DNA of 64,000 nucleotides. It comes from Octadecabacter temperatus. GTDB taxonomy: Bacteria > Pseudomonadota > Alphaproteobacteria > Rhodobacterales > Rhodobacteraceae. The first letter of the stretch is position 1, and every line of letters starts with the position of its first letter. A program made the translations under genes and the position numbers. The notes beneath the pieces are model-generated. The model saw only the letters and a program-made list of their open reading frames with translations, had not been told where the DNA came from and searched no databases. This document shows positions 34,708-44,397 of this stretch, in pieces. The stretch is taken from assembly GCF_001187845.1 (NCBI RefSeq), contig NZ_CP012160.1, positions 434,001 through 498,000 on the forward strand, given 5' to 3'.

Positions 34708-35106
34708 ATGGCAAAAACACAGGGCCTTAATCACCTCGGCCTCACGGTGCGCGACCTTGACCAAACAACCGACTTCTTTGTGGATGTGTTGGGTTGGGAT
34801 GTAACTGCACGTGATGAAAGCTATCCGCGTACCACTGTCACCGACGGATCATTGCGCCTAACGTTGTGGCAAGTGCAAACAGACACGCCTGAACCGTTTG
34901 ACCGCAAAACCGGGTTGGGTTTGCACCACCTCGCGCTTGAGGTCGCCGATGAAGAAACCCTAAATTCCCTCGCCGCGACGCTTGCCCAAACGCGTGGCGT
35001 CACCATTGAATTCATGCCCGAACCAATGGGCAGCGGTCCGCGCCAACACATGATGTTCGCCGAACCTGGTGGCTTGCGAATAGAACTTCTCTGGGCTGGA
35101 ACCTGA
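34708..35106 (+). CDS. VOC/glyoxalase-fold protein
   Basis: The 132-residue protein has the vicinal oxygen chelate fold: NHLGLTVRDLDQTTDFFVDVLGW at the start and GLHHLALEVADEETLNSL near residue 72, ending MMFAEPGGLRIELLW. His and Glu residues (NHLGL, LHHLAL, RIELL) are placed as metal ligands. The activity could be glyoxalase, dioxygenase or resistance-like. It starts two bases after the rhomboid-like gene. Confidence 0.9.
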   Translation: MAKTQGLNHLGLTVRDLDQTTDFFVDVLGWDVTARDESYPRTTVTDGSLRLTLWQVQTDTPEPFDRKTGLGLHHLALEVADEETLNSLAATLAQTRGVTIEFMPEPMGSGPRQHMMFAEPGGLRIELLWAGT

Positions 35107-35115
35107 CTCTTTCCA

Positions 35116-35138
35116 GCTTCTTTGGCTCTTAAATACTC
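35116..35138 (+). repeat. 23-base intergenic repeat, copy 1
   Basis: The element (GCTTCTTTGGCTC then TTAAATACTC) is identical to 53711-53733. Both lie between convergent gene ends on the same strand. Confidence 0.75.
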
Positions 35139-35145
35139 AAATCCA

Positions 35146-36711
35146 TCAGCCGCGGCGCATTGCTGCCTTGAATTCGGACAGTCTGAACGCGCCCATCAAG
35201 TGGCCTATACCGAAGTAGCTTGCGATCCCGATGAACACGACGACTGCCAATGCGAAATAGCGGATGGTCGCCATTCCAAGGGCAGGGCCAACCAGCAACA
35301 CTGCGCCCAACAACACGGCCCCCATCAGAACGGATGACAGCACAATCCGCCAGAAGCGGCTTTTGAAGCGCGCATCAAACTTTGCGGCATCGCCCATAGA
35401 ACGGCTCCCGCGCCACAACTGCCAAACCATGACCCAACCCGCGAGCGTGGTGGCAATGGCCGCCGCGATATACCCGACATAGAACGACAACCCAATCGCG
35501 ACGACTGCATTCACCACCATCGCAACAGCGGCAAAATAAAACGGACGTTTGGTGTCTCCACGCGCGAAATAGAGCGGTTGAAGCGCCTTTTGCAGCACGA
35601 ATGCTGGCAGGCCAGCACCGTAAACCATCACCGCAAGAGCTGTGGCTGCAGCATCATCAGACGTAAAAGCCCCGCGCATAAAGAGCACTTCGACCAGCGG
35701 CACAGGGATCACGATCAGTGCCACGGCGGCAGGAATAGTCAGCGCCAGCGCGAGTTCGGACGCACGGTTATACGCATCGCGTCCGCCATCATCATCACCC
35801 GCAGCAAGGCGGCGGCTGAGGTCAGGAAGCAAAACCACACCCAATGCAATCGCCACAACGCCCAGCGGCAATTGATACAGACGATCCGCATATGACAGCC
35901 ACGCAATCGCGCCGTCATAAAAACTTGCGACTTGGCGGCCAACCAACAGGTTGACCTGCACCACACCGCCCGCCAGCATCGCAGGCGTGGCGATAATCGC
36001 GAGGCGTTTGATCTCGGGCGTCATGCGCGGCAGGCGGGGTAGTAACGTAAATCCAGCACGGTGCGCGGCCCACCAGACCAGCGCCAGTTGCGCGACACCT
36101 GCTATTGGCACGCCCCATGCAAGGAACATGCCAGTCCATGCCTGCAGTTCTTCCGGCGAGCACTTGCACCCAGCACTGCTGAGCCAGACGGCGGTAATAA
36201 GGACAATGTTCAACAAAACAGGTGCCGCCGCCGCAGCAGCGAACCGACCTGAAGCATTCAAAACACCAGACGCAAGGGCCGCCAATGAGATGAACAGGAT
36301 ATAGATAAAGGTAATGCGCCCGTAACCCACGGCCAAATCCAACCGCCCGTCTGCGGCAAAACCACCAGCCATCGCCAGCACCAGCCACGGCATGATCACT
36401 TGGGCGATCACCGTTAAAACAATTAGGATCGTCGCCAACCCCGCAAACGCATCACGAGCGAACCCAACAGGGTCGTCGCCTTTTTCCAGCTTCTTTGAAA
36501 ACATCGGCACAAAGGCCATGTTGAACGCGCCTTCAGCAAAGAAGCGGCGGAACATATTGGGAAGAGCAAAAGCAATAAGGAACGCTTCGGCGACGGGGCC
36601 AGCGCCCAGAAAGCCCGCGATCAGAATGTCGCGCACAAATCCAAGAACGCGGCTTAGCAGCGTCCAGACACCAACAGTCAAAAAGCCAGAGATAAGGCGG
36701 ATCGGTTTCAA
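35146..36711 (-). CDS. murJ: Lipid II flippase MurJ
   Basis: MurJ moves the peptidoglycan precursor lipid II across the inner membrane. From the TTG at 36711 (GGAAG upstream, no nearer ATG) the protein has 521 residues and about 14 helices. Family motifs are SGFLTVGVWTLLSRVLGFVRD, PNMFRRFFAEGAFNMAFVPMF and YADRLYQLPLGVVAIALGVVLLPDLS. The start overlaps the stop of the YdeI-like gene. Confidence 0.94.
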   Translation of the reverse strand: MKPIRLISGFLTVGVWTLLSRVLGFVRDILIAGFLGAGPVAEAFLIAFALPNMFRRFFAEGAFNMAFVPMFSKKLEKGDDPVGFARDAFAGLATILIVLTVIAQVIMPWLVLAMAGGFAADGRLDLAVGYGRITFIYILFISLAALASGVLNASGRFAAAAAAPVLLNIVLITAVWLSSAGCKCSPEELQAWTGMFLAWGVPIAGVAQLALVWWAAHRAGFTLLPRLPRMTPEIKRLAIIATPAMLAGGVVQVNLLVGRQVASFYDGAIAWLSYADRLYQLPLGVVAIALGVVLLPDLSRRLAAGDDDGGRDAYNRASELALALTIPAAVALIVIPVPLVEVLFMRGAFTSDDAAATALAVMVYGAGLPAFVLQKALQPLYFARGDTKRPFYFAAVAMVVNAVVAIGLSFYVGYIAAAIATTLAGWVMVWQLWRGSRSMGDAAKFDARFKSRFWRIVLSSVLMGAVLLGAVLLVGPALGMATIRYFALAVVVFIGIASYFGIGHLMGAFRLSEFKAAMRRG

Positions 36712-36712
36712 G

Positions 36713-36958
36713 TCAGTCTTCCTTATTCGGCTTTGGGTGCCACTCCATTCCCATGTAGCCATGGCCCGCTGCAAGCTCTGAAAGCATCTTTTCCAAGCGA
36801 CGTTGCTGTGTGTCCTCGCGCTTGGCCCCCGCGATCCAGCCAGTCCAGTCGTTTTGCTGATAGGGAGGGCGTGCATCAAACGCAGACCGAAGGCCACGCG
36901 CGGCCAAAGCTTCAGCGACAAAAGCAGGCATAGAATGAATGTCTCGCGTCAGTGCCAT
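36713..36958 (-). CDS. Short YdeI/OmpD-associated family protein
   Basis: The 81-residue product keeps only the C-terminal OmdA-type segment: RPPYQQNDWTGWIAGAKREDTQQRRLEKMLSELAAGHGYM. Full-length YdeI proteins are longer, but short forms are common. Related proteins are linked to bacteriocin or stress resistance, a role not testable here. It is translationally coupled to murJ. Confidence 0.82.
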   Translation of the reverse strand: MALTRDIHSMPAFVAEALAARGLRSAFDARPPYQQNDWTGWIAGAKREDTQQRRLEKMLSELAAGHGYMGMEWHPKPNKED

Positions 36959-37258
36959 TTCGCGCCCTCATTGCGTCACAAATAGTCTAGCGCCTACCGT
37001 GTCCAATTTCTAATGAGAAGTCGTGCAAAACCTGATCGCGAGCCAATCGTGGCCTAGCGTGAAAACGTGGCGCACCACGTCACCGACGGATTATCGTAAG
37101 TATCAAGAACAGGCAGCATCCGCTTTGAGACCATATTACCGATTTTCTGCGAAGCAGCGAAAGTCAAATTCGGGGAAGAGTGTTGCTTTTAGAAGGCAAT
37201 TTTCGTCGGAATCTGCCTCGGAATGCTCACCGTGAAAGACTAGGCTACACTGCTGGAA
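36959..37258. other. 300-bp intergenic stretch
   Basis: No supported gene is present. A perfect small hairpin ACGTGG-CGCA-CCACGT lies at 37065-37080. A 70-codon plus-strand frame (37023-37235) begins with GTG and lacks a ribosome binding site, so I leave it out. The stretch separates the FkbM gene from the YdeI-like/murJ pair. Confidence 0.5.
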
Positions 37259-37942
37259 TTAGTGCAGCTTAATGTCGCTCGTGGCAAACACGCGGTTAGC
37301 GTGTAAGCGGCCGACGAGTCTGTAACCGTGATGTCCGAATTGTCTCCGAATCCAGCGGGGACGTTCGAAATCCTCTAAAATCAAGATGGGTTTCCATTTG
37401 TCGATGATTCCGCGTGCTCCCATGAGAGCGTCACGTTCATGACCTTCGACGTCAAGTTGCAACACCGAAACCTTACGGTCAAACGGCACAGCATCATCCA
37501 AACGGATCGAGGACACTTCCTGAACACCTTCGGACATTTCATCGACAAAATGGCTATGCCCGCCCATTGGATTGCCGTTTTCATCATGAGTTCGAAAAAG
37601 GATCGAGCCGGTTCTGGAAGACAGCGCGTGGTTCTGAATCTCAACGTTTTCCAGTTTGTTCAGCTTGCAAGTCTCGGCCGCATTTTGAAAAGAGTTTGGG
37701 TTTGGTTCAAACGCCCAGACTTTTCTGCCGGATGCTAAACCCGCCGAAACTCCAGGCAGAAAGTCGCCAAAAAATGTACCAGCGTGAATCACATCGCCGT
37801 CACCAGCGTTCTTCGCCATGAAGCTTATAGTTTTGGGCTCATAAACTTTACCTGCCGTTACTAATCGGACCGCCGGTCGATGCTCCAAGTTTTCTGGAAC
37901 AGAGTATTTACCGTACATGTTTTCCGCCAGCAGTGCGCTCAT
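37259..37942 (-). CDS. FkbM family methyltransferase
   Basis: The 227-residue SAM-dependent methyltransferase shows the FkbM pattern: DVIHAGTFFGDFLPG as the SAM loop near residue 50, VWAFEPNPNSFQNAAETC as the acidic-loop region, and SVLQLDVEGHERDALMGARGII, the hallmark LDVEGxE. Such enzymes usually methylate sugars or polyketides in surface glycans. It stands alone, not in a glycan cluster, between murJ and glnD. Confidence 0.88.
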   Translation of the reverse strand: MSALLAENMYGKYSVPENLEHRPAVRLVTAGKVYEPKTISFMAKNAGDGDVIHAGTFFGDFLPGVSAGLASGRKVWAFEPNPNSFQNAAETCKLNKLENVEIQNHALSSRTGSILFRTHDENGNPMGGHSHFVDEMSEGVQEVSSIRLDDAVPFDRKVSVLQLDVEGHERDALMGARGIIDKWKPILILEDFERPRWIRRQFGHHGYRLVGRLHANRVFATSDIKLH

Positions 37943-38092
37943 AACATTGACCTCAATTGGTTTCGTTATTCACGTCTGTAACCTTCAAGTCGGGCAGAAA
38001 AACGTTCAGCAAAGGTCAAATTGTGGCGGAAACGCGGCAATAGTGGTTTGCTCTAACGGCAGCGCTGTCCGCACAACGGGCTTTCCCTTACC

Positions 38093-40882
38093 TCAAACAT
38101 CCGCCCGTTCAACGCCTTGCACAATGGCCTCGCGTAGTTTGCGTTCCAGGGCGTTGCGTTTGCTTTCGGCGTGGAATTTTAGGCCAAACATGTCTTTGAC
38201 ATAGAAGGTGTCGACGACTTGCTCACCATAGGTCGCGATGACCGCGCTTGAGATGTAGACGTTTGCGTTGGCGAGCGTGCGTGTCAGATCGTGCAGCAGG
38301 CCAAGGCGATCGCGGGTGTCGACTTCGATGATTGTGTAAATTTCGGAGCCTTCGTTATCAAAAGTGATAGAGGTCGGAACCCGAAACGCCTTTTCGCGTT
38401 TCTTGAGTTTGCCTTTGTCGGCCAGTGCATCCCGCGGGACGATATCGCCGTGTAGCGTGCGTTCGATGACTTTGCGCAGACGTGGTAGGCGGGCTTCCTC
38501 ATAGGGGTGGCCGTCGCTGTCTTGTACCCAGAAGGCTGCAGTTGCGAAGCCGTCTTTTGTGGTAAACGTACGAGCATCCACCACGTTCGCGCCCGACAGG
38601 GACAACGCCCCGCACATGCGGCTGAAAATACCGGGGTGGTCGGCCATTGCAAAGCATACCCGTGTCGCATCACGGTCATCGTCTGGCGTTAGGTTGATGC
38701 GCACTTCGTCTGTGCCGACCCCAGCCAGCAAATTGGCAAAATCGACGTGTGCTGTCACGTGCAGACCTTGCCAATAGGGGGGATAATGGCGTGCGACTTC
38801 AGCACGAAGTTTCTTTTCTGGCCAATCCGGAAGGGCAGCGCGCAAGTTTTTACGCGCCTCTGTGCCACGCTCTTCGCGGTTAAGGGCCTCCATGCCGTTC
38901 TCAAGCGCGAACCGTGTTTGGCGATAAAGCCCGCGGATCAGCACGGCCTTCCAGTTATTCCATGTGTCAGGGCCAACACCGCGAATGTCACACACCGTCA
39001 GCACGCACAGCAGATCAAGACGTTCTTTGGTTTTCACCGCCTTGGCAAAGCCCCGCACGGTGCGCGGGTCGGCAATGTCACGCTTTTGCGCCATGTCTGA
39101 CATCAGTAAGTGATTGCGCACGAGCCATTCAACGGTTTCAGCGTCCTTCTTGGAAAGCCCAAGGCGCGGCGCAACGGTGCGGGCGATTTTCGCCCCAAGG
39201 ATCGAGTGATCCTCATCGCGGCCCTTACCGATGTCATGCAACAACAGCGCGACGTAAAGAACCTTACGGTTGATACCGCCTTTAAGAATAGAGGCAGAAA
39301 CGGGCAGCTCTTCGTCCAATTCCGCGCGTTCGATTTTGGACAGGTGGCTGATGGTTTGGATCGTGTGTTCGTCCACCGTGTAGTGGTGATACATATTGAA
39401 CTGCATCATCGCGACGATAGCTTCGAATTCTGGAATGAATGCGCCCAAAACGCCAAGCTCATTCATGCGTCGCAACGCGCGTTCCGGATTGCCGTGCTTC
39501 AGCATCAAATCAAGGAAGATGCGCTGGGCCTCTTTGTCGGCACGCATTCCATCGTCGATCAAATACAGGTTGGCCTTGATAAGGCGCATTGCATCGGAGT
39601 GGATTAACGTACCTGTACGCAGGGCTTCCTCAAAGATGCGTAGCAGGTTTAACTTGTCTTGAAGGAAGGCTTCGGGTTCTGCGACGGTCAGGCGGTTCTG
39701 TTTGATCGCATAAGGCGCCTTTGCCTTCTTGGTGCGATTGAACAGGCGCAGCAACATAGGCTCCGCTTTCAGCATCGCTTCTTCCTGTGCGACGAGGAAA
39801 ATGCGGGTCAACTCGCCAACATCGGTGGCAAAGCGGAAATAGTCCTGCATGAAGTGTTCAACAGCGCGACGCCCACCGCGATCCTTGTAGTGCATGCGGT
39901 CCGCGACCTCGACCTGCATGTCGAACGTCAGCTGGTCCATCGCGCGCCCAGTTAGCAAATGCAGATGACAGCGCACCGCCCAAAGAAACTCGTGGGCGGC
40001 TTTGAATTCTTCATATTCGTCTTGTGTGAAGACCTTGAAATTCACCAATTCGGCGGCGTTTTTCACGCCGTGAATGTATTTGCCGATCCAGTAAAGCGAC
40101 TGCAAATCGCGCAGTCCGCCTTTGCCTTCTTTCACATTCGGCTCAACCATATAGCGCTGACCGCCTTGCTTGCGGTGGCGCTCTTCGCGCTCGGTTAGTT
40201 TGGCTTCAATGAAATCGGGAATTGTGGACGCGAACAGTTCAGTTCGTAGACGCTCGGTCAGCTCAGTGGCTAGGGCCGCATCGCCGACCAAAAAGCGTTC
40301 TTCAACAAGGCTTGTGCGGATCGTGTAATCTTCGCGCGCGAGGCGCAAACAGTCTTTGACGGTACGGCTGGCATGGCCAACCTTCAGCTTCAGATCCCAA
40401 AGGATATAGAGCATGGATTCGATCAGGCTCTCGGACCACGGTGTCAGCTTGTAGGGGGCGAGGAACAGCAAATCGACGTCAGAATGGGGGGCCATTTCAC
40501 CGCGGCCGGACCCGCCAACGGCGATCAGCGAAAGACGTTCCGCTTCTGTTGGGTTGGCGAGGGGGTGCAAATGTGTCCTCGCCAGCACGAAGACTTCAAT
40601 GACGATTGCATCCGTCAGCCAAGCATAGGCCTGCGTGGTCGGAACGGATTCAAATGGCGAGGCAAGGAACGCTTCCGCAATCCGCTTTCGCCCTAAGCTA
40701 AATGCGTCCTTGAGGATTGGGACAACGGCCTTGCGACGTTCGCCGCCACCTGTTCCACAGTTCGCAATTGCCGCGTTGATTGCCGCACGCAAAGCACCGC
40801 GGTCGAGAATATCTTCCGCGGCGCAAATAAGGTCCTCAGGGACCGGCAGTTGGTTTGGATCGAAGGTCAGATCAGGATCCAC
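38093..40882 (-). CDS. glnD: Bifunctional PII uridylyltransferase/uridylyl-removing enzyme
   Basis: GlnD senses glutamine and uridylylates or de-uridylylates PII proteins. The 929-residue protein has a nucleotidyltransferase domain with GGSGRGEMAPHSDVDLLFL near residue 120, a GlnD-type helical linker, an HD domain with LLHDIGKGRDEDHS near residue 520, and two C-terminal ACT domains (one begins RVCFAMADHPGIFSRMCGALSL, the second IIEVDTRDRLGLLHDLTRTLA). The start overlaps the end of the LpoA-like gene by 11 bases. Confidence 0.97.
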   Translation of the reverse strand: MDPDLTFDPNQLPVPEDLICAAEDILDRGALRAAINAAIANCGTGGGERRKAVVPILKDAFSLGRKRIAEAFLASPFESVPTTQAYAWLTDAIVIEVFVLARTHLHPLANPTEAERLSLIAVGGSGRGEMAPHSDVDLLFLAPYKLTPWSESLIESMLYILWDLKLKVGHASRTVKDCLRLAREDYTIRTSLVEERFLVGDAALATELTERLRTELFASTIPDFIEAKLTEREERHRKQGGQRYMVEPNVKEGKGGLRDLQSLYWIGKYIHGVKNAAELVNFKVFTQDEYEEFKAAHEFLWAVRCHLHLLTGRAMDQLTFDMQVEVADRMHYKDRGGRRAVEHFMQDYFRFATDVGELTRIFLVAQEEAMLKAEPMLLRLFNRTKKAKAPYAIKQNRLTVAEPEAFLQDKLNLLRIFEEALRTGTLIHSDAMRLIKANLYLIDDGMRADKEAQRIFLDLMLKHGNPERALRRMNELGVLGAFIPEFEAIVAMMQFNMYHHYTVDEHTIQTISHLSKIERAELDEELPVSASILKGGINRKVLYVALLLHDIGKGRDEDHSILGAKIARTVAPRLGLSKKDAETVEWLVRNHLLMSDMAQKRDIADPRTVRGFAKAVKTKERLDLLCVLTVCDIRGVGPDTWNNWKAVLIRGLYRQTRFALENGMEALNREERGTEARKNLRAALPDWPEKKLRAEVARHYPPYWQGLHVTAHVDFANLLAGVGTDEVRINLTPDDDRDATRVCFAMADHPGIFSRMCGALSLSGANVVDARTFTTKDGFATAAFWVQDSDGHPYEEARLPRLRKVIERTLHGDIVPRDALADKGKLKKREKAFRVPTSITFDNEGSEIYTIIEVDTRDRLGLLHDLTRTLANANVYISSAVIATYGEQVVDTFYVKDMFGLKFHAESKRNALERKLREAIVQGVERADV

Positions 40883-42068
40883 CGCGTCCGAAAGATTGCG
40901 GTGCAGGATCGACGATCGAAACTTGGTTGTTCACGATCCGCGCAACAGCAAGTGCACGTTGATTGGTTCCATCTGGACGCAAACGGAAGATACCTGTCGC
41001 TCCAGCGAAACCAGCCGAACGGGTTAGAGACCCCGCAGTAAGTGCACTGCGATCACCTGTTGCAGCCAGCGCACCAATTGCGGCGATACCGTCGTAGGCG
41101 ATGCTGGCGAGCGGGTGAGGCGCAGAACCGTATGCTGCTTCATAGCGATTGCGGAACGCAGCTTCGCGGCCTGCATTCGCCATAGCAAACAAACCACCCT
41201 GCAAACCAGGAAGCGTTGCAGCTTGTGGCGCTGCGTCCCAACGCGTGATGCCGACGAACGGCGTGTTGGAAGGGTTAAGGCCCTGATCATCCAAGGACGT
41301 CGCCAAGATGGGCAAACCACCAGCCACGTTGTCGGTTACGAATACTGCCTGCGCGCCGCTCGCGTTTGTTGCTGCGGCAATCGCCGGTGCACGGGCGAAA
41401 ATGCCTTCTTGGCTGAACGGGTATGCTTCAACACCGGACACCGTGCCACCTGCAGAACGGATGGATGTCGCAATCGAATCGCGACCAACCGCACCGGCCA
41501 GATCGTCCTGATGAACAATCATGAATTGGTTGATGCCCTGCGTGCCTGCATAGCTGACCAAACGGTCAGAGACGTTGCCAAATGTGTTCCCAAGAACAAA
41601 CACGTTACCACCCGCGATCGCAGGGTTATTTGAGAACGCCAAAACGTTAACGTTTGCAGGTGCTACTGTTACGCCAACCGCATTCGCACTGGCCGCATCT
41701 AGTGGCCCAAGGATAATTTTCGCACCCTCAGCAATCGCAGTCGCAGCCATCTGGCTTGCCTGCCCAGGGTCGCGGGCTGTGTTGTAAACGCGCAGGTCAA
41801 TTTCGACACCGTTCAGGTCTGAGATCGCCAAACGTGCGGCGTTTTCAATGCTCGCTGCAATCGCGCTCGCTTCAGCTTCACCTGTGCCACCAGGGACGAG
41901 CAACGCGACTTGAACAGGCGCATCAGGGTCGATTTGTTGGCCTGAATTACCCCCAGCGCCAGGAATGGCGAGGTCACATGCTGCCAAAAACGCAAGTGCG
42001 GTAAAGGCAAAGATTCGAGCCGCTATCGGACGTAGGGCGGCGGTGTGGCTGGGCAAACGGGCTGACAT
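40872..42068 (-). CDS. LpoA-like penicillin-binding protein activator (lipoprotein)
   Basis: The 398-residue outer-membrane lipoprotein has an extended N-terminus and a lipobox FLAAC (Cys31). The rest is a periplasmic-binding-like fold: VQVALLVPGGTGEAEASAIAASIENAARLAISDL, then KIILGPLDAASANAVG and VLAFSNNPAIAGGNVFVLG. This matches the LppC/LpoA family, which activates PBP1A in gammaproteobacteria. An ABC substrate-binding role is less likely because no transporter is nearby. It is divergent from rsmI. Confidence 0.88.
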   Translation of the reverse strand: MSARLPSHTAALRPIAARIFAFTALAFLAACDLAIPGAGGNSGQQIDPDAPVQVALLVPGGTGEAEASAIAASIENAARLAISDLNGVEIDLRVYNTARDPGQASQMAATAIAEGAKIILGPLDAASANAVGVTVAPANVNVLAFSNNPAIAGGNVFVLGNTFGNVSDRLVSYAGTQGINQFMIVHQDDLAGAVGRDSIATSIRSAGGTVSGVEAYPFSQEGIFARAPAIAAATNASGAQAVFVTDNVAGGLPILATSLDDQGLNPSNTPFVGITRWDAAPQAATLPGLQGGLFAMANAGREAAFRNRYEAAYGSAPHPLASIAYDGIAAIGALAATGDRSALTAGSLTRSAGFAGATGIFRLRPDGTNQRALAVARIVNNQVSIVDPAPQSFGRGGS

Positions 42069-42154
42069 GGACTATCTCACTTCCTCTTGGCGGCGGGCAA
42101 CGTGCCGCAGCATCTTGGCGCGTATCATAAAGCGCACATCGTGAGGGTCTAGGT

Positions 42155-43015
42155 ATGAATCATCGCACAGTTCCCCTATCGGCCGGACTTTACTTATGCG
42201 CCGTGCCAATTGGCAACGCCCGTGACATCACTTTGCGCACGCTCGATATATTGGCGAGCGCCGATGTGATCGCAGCTGAAGACACGCGAAGCACGCGTAA
42301 GTTGATGGAAATTCACGGAATTTCTGCGGGCAAACGTCCGATGGTGGCTTATCATGATCATTCGCAAGCTCCTGTACGTGACCGATTACTCGCGGCTGTT
42401 CGAGAGGGAAAATCAGTCGCATATGTTTCTGAAGCAGGCACGCCACTTGTTGCCGATCCGGGGTATAAACTGGCCGCAGATATGCGCGAAGCCGATCTGC
42501 CACTGACAACGGCCCCTGGTGCATCAGCGGTCTTGGCTGCGCTCACGGTCTCGGGCCTTCCGAGTGATGCGTTTCATTTTGCAGGATTTTTGTCCAACAG
42601 CTCTGGCGCGCGCCGCACAGCACTTGAAGGTCTTAAAGATTTGCAGGCAACCGTGGTTCTATACGAGTCGCCGAAACGGATTCACGCAATGTTAAATGAT
42701 TTGCGCGAGGTGTTGGGGGACAATCGTAAGGTTGTGATATGCCGCGAGCTGACCAAGAAGTTTGAAGAGGTCCTTACAGGAACACCCTCTGATTTGTCGG
42801 AGCAACTCGATGGGCGTTCGCTAAAAGGCGAAATCGTTGTGTTACTCGACCGCGGCGAGGTTGCAGAACTGAATGAGGATGACGTGAAAGAAGCGCTATT
42901 GTCTGCCATGCAAACGATGCGGGTCAAAGACGCAGCAACGGCTGTTGCTGGTGCTACGGGAATGGCGCGGCGTGATGTTTATCAACTGGCTCTCAGCTTG
43001 AAAGACGGGGCATGA
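42155..43015 (+). CDS. rsmI: 16S rRNA (cytidine1402-2'-O)-methyltransferase
   Basis: The 286-residue tetrapyrrole-methylase-fold enzyme 2'-O-methylates C1402 in the ribosomal P site. GLYLCAVPIGNARDITLRTLDIL, VIAAEDTRSTRKLM, VAYVSEAGTPLVADPGYKL and TTAPGASAVLAALTVSGLPSDAFHFAGFL are the conserved blocks. It is followed by yraN with a four-base overlap, a widespread arrangement. Confidence 0.95.
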   Translation: MNHRTVPLSAGLYLCAVPIGNARDITLRTLDILASADVIAAEDTRSTRKLMEIHGISAGKRPMVAYHDHSQAPVRDRLLAAVREGKSVAYVSEAGTPLVADPGYKLAADMREADLPLTTAPGASAVLAALTVSGLPSDAFHFAGFLSNSSGARRTALEGLKDLQATVVLYESPKRIHAMLNDLREVLGDNRKVVICRELTKKFEEVLTGTPSDLSEQLDGRSLKGEIVVLLDRGEVAELNEDDVKEALLSAMQTMRVKDAATAVAGATGMARRDVYQLALSLKDGA

Positions 43016-43383
43016 AAACCAAACAAAGACGTGGCTTAACAGCGTATCATGCCGGCGTTGCAGCAGAAGAAATCGTTGCGCAGCGGTATGCACGCAGTGG
43101 CCGTCCGGTTTTGGCGAAACGTTGGCGCGGGTCCTGCGGTGAAATCGACCTTATTGCGCAAGACGGTGACGGCGTGGTCTTCATCGAAGTGAAGAAAAGC
43201 CGCAGTCATGCGCAAGCCGCTACGCGACTTACCCCCGAACAAATGGACCGTATTTATGGTGCCGGGTCCGAATTTTTGGCGACACAACCGCGTGGGCAAT
43301 TAACAGACGTGCGGTTTGACCTCGCATTGGTGGATGAGCTGGGTCGCGTAGAAGTGATTGAAAACGCTTTTATGGCCGCCTGA
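43012..43383 (+). CDS. YraN family (UPF0102) nuclease-like protein
   Basis: The 123-residue protein has the restriction-endonuclease-like core CGEIDLIAQDGDGVVFIEVKK, with the E...D...ExK catalytic pattern near residues 43-63. YraN proteins are nuclease-fold and of uncertain function. The gene is coupled to rsmI by overlap. Confidence 0.92.
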   Translation: MKTKQRRGLTAYHAGVAAEEIVAQRYARSGRPVLAKRWRGSCGEIDLIAQDGDGVVFIEVKKSRSHAQAATRLTPEQMDRIYGAGSEFLATQPRGQLTDVRFDLALVDELGRVEVIENAFMAA

Positions 43384-43443
43384 TCATTGCGCTCGGCGAA
43401 GGCTGGGTCCATGTAGAGTAGACCCTTTTAGATGGACCTCGCT

Positions 43444-44397
43444 ATGACCGCTGCAAAATCCCTTACCGTTGCCTTTCAAATGGATCCAATCGACGCCGTC
43501 GATATTAACGCCGATAGTTCCTTTCGCCTTGCCGAAGAAGCACAGGCGCGTGGGCACAAACTGTTCTATTACACGCCCGATCAGTTGAGCTATCAGGAAG
43601 GCCGCGTCCTTGCGCGTGGGCAGGATCTGACCATTCGCCGTGAAGAGGGTAACCATTTCACAGTCGGTGAAATGCGGGAACAAGACCTTGCGGATGTCGA
43701 CGTGATTTGGCTGCGCCAAGACCCGCCATTTGATATGGGGTATATTACGACGACCCATATTCTGGATCGCGTTCACCCAGATACGCTGGTCGTGAATGAC
43801 CCGTTTTGGGTGCGTAATTATCCAGAAAAACTGCTTGTCCTCGACTTCCCTGATCTGACCCCGCCGACCGCAGTCGCGCGTGATCTTGAAACGCTCAAGG
43901 CCTTCCGCGCGCGCCACGGCGATGTGATCCTCAAGCCGCTTTACGGCAATGGCGGGGCTGGTGTTTTCAAGCTGTCAAAGGGTGATAGTAACCTCGCTTC
44001 GCTGCATGAATTGTTTGCCGGAATTAACCGTGAGCCGTTGATTATGCAGAAGTTTTTGCCAGACGTTAGTGCGGGCGATAAGCGGATTATCCTTGTGAAC
44101 GGTGAGCCAGTGGGGGCCATCAACCGCGTTCCGGCCGAGGGTGAAACACGTTCAAACATGCATGTCGGTGGTCGCCCCGAAAAGATCGGCATGACAGAGC
44201 GCGACCTTGAGATTTGCGCACGCATTGGCCCGCTTTTGCGCGAAAAAGGACAGGTCTTTGTCGGGATCGACGTGATTGGCGACTACCTGACCGAGATCAA
44301 CGTGACATCGCCAACTGGAATTCAGGAGCTTGAGCGTTTTGACGATGTGAACATCTCCGCCAAGATTTGGGAGGCGATTGAGGCTAAACGCCCATGA
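43444..44397 (+). CDS. gshB: Glutathione synthetase
   Basis: The enzyme joins gamma-glutamylcysteine and glycine using ATP. The protein has the ATP-grasp fold, with [30 protein letters not shown] at the start, the ATP-binding [18 protein letters not shown] near residue 165, and [16 protein letters not shown] near residue 290. The ATG at 43444 (317 residues) is preferred because GGACC lies upstream; 43432 would add four residues. Confidence 0.95.
   Translation: MTAAKSLTVAFQMDPIDAVDINADSSFRLAEEAQARGHKLFYYTPDQLSYQEGRVLARGQDLTIRREEGNHFTVGEMREQDLADVDVIWLRQDPPFDMGYITTTHILDRVHPDTLVVNDPFWVRNYPEKLLVLDFPDLTPPTAVARDLETLKAFRARHGDVILKPLYGNGGAGVFKLSKGDSNLASLHELFAGINREPLIMQKFLPDVSAGDKRIILVNGEPVGAINRVPAEGETRSNMHVGGRPEKIGMTERDLEICARIGPLLREKGQVFVGIDVIGDYLTEINVTSPTGIQELERFDDVNISAKIWEAIEAKRP

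Noticed and set aside
37023-37235. 70-codon plus-strand frame with GTG start
   Set aside because: It lacks a Shine-Dalgarno, is rich in Ser, Arg and Lys without pattern, and has no recognisable relatives.
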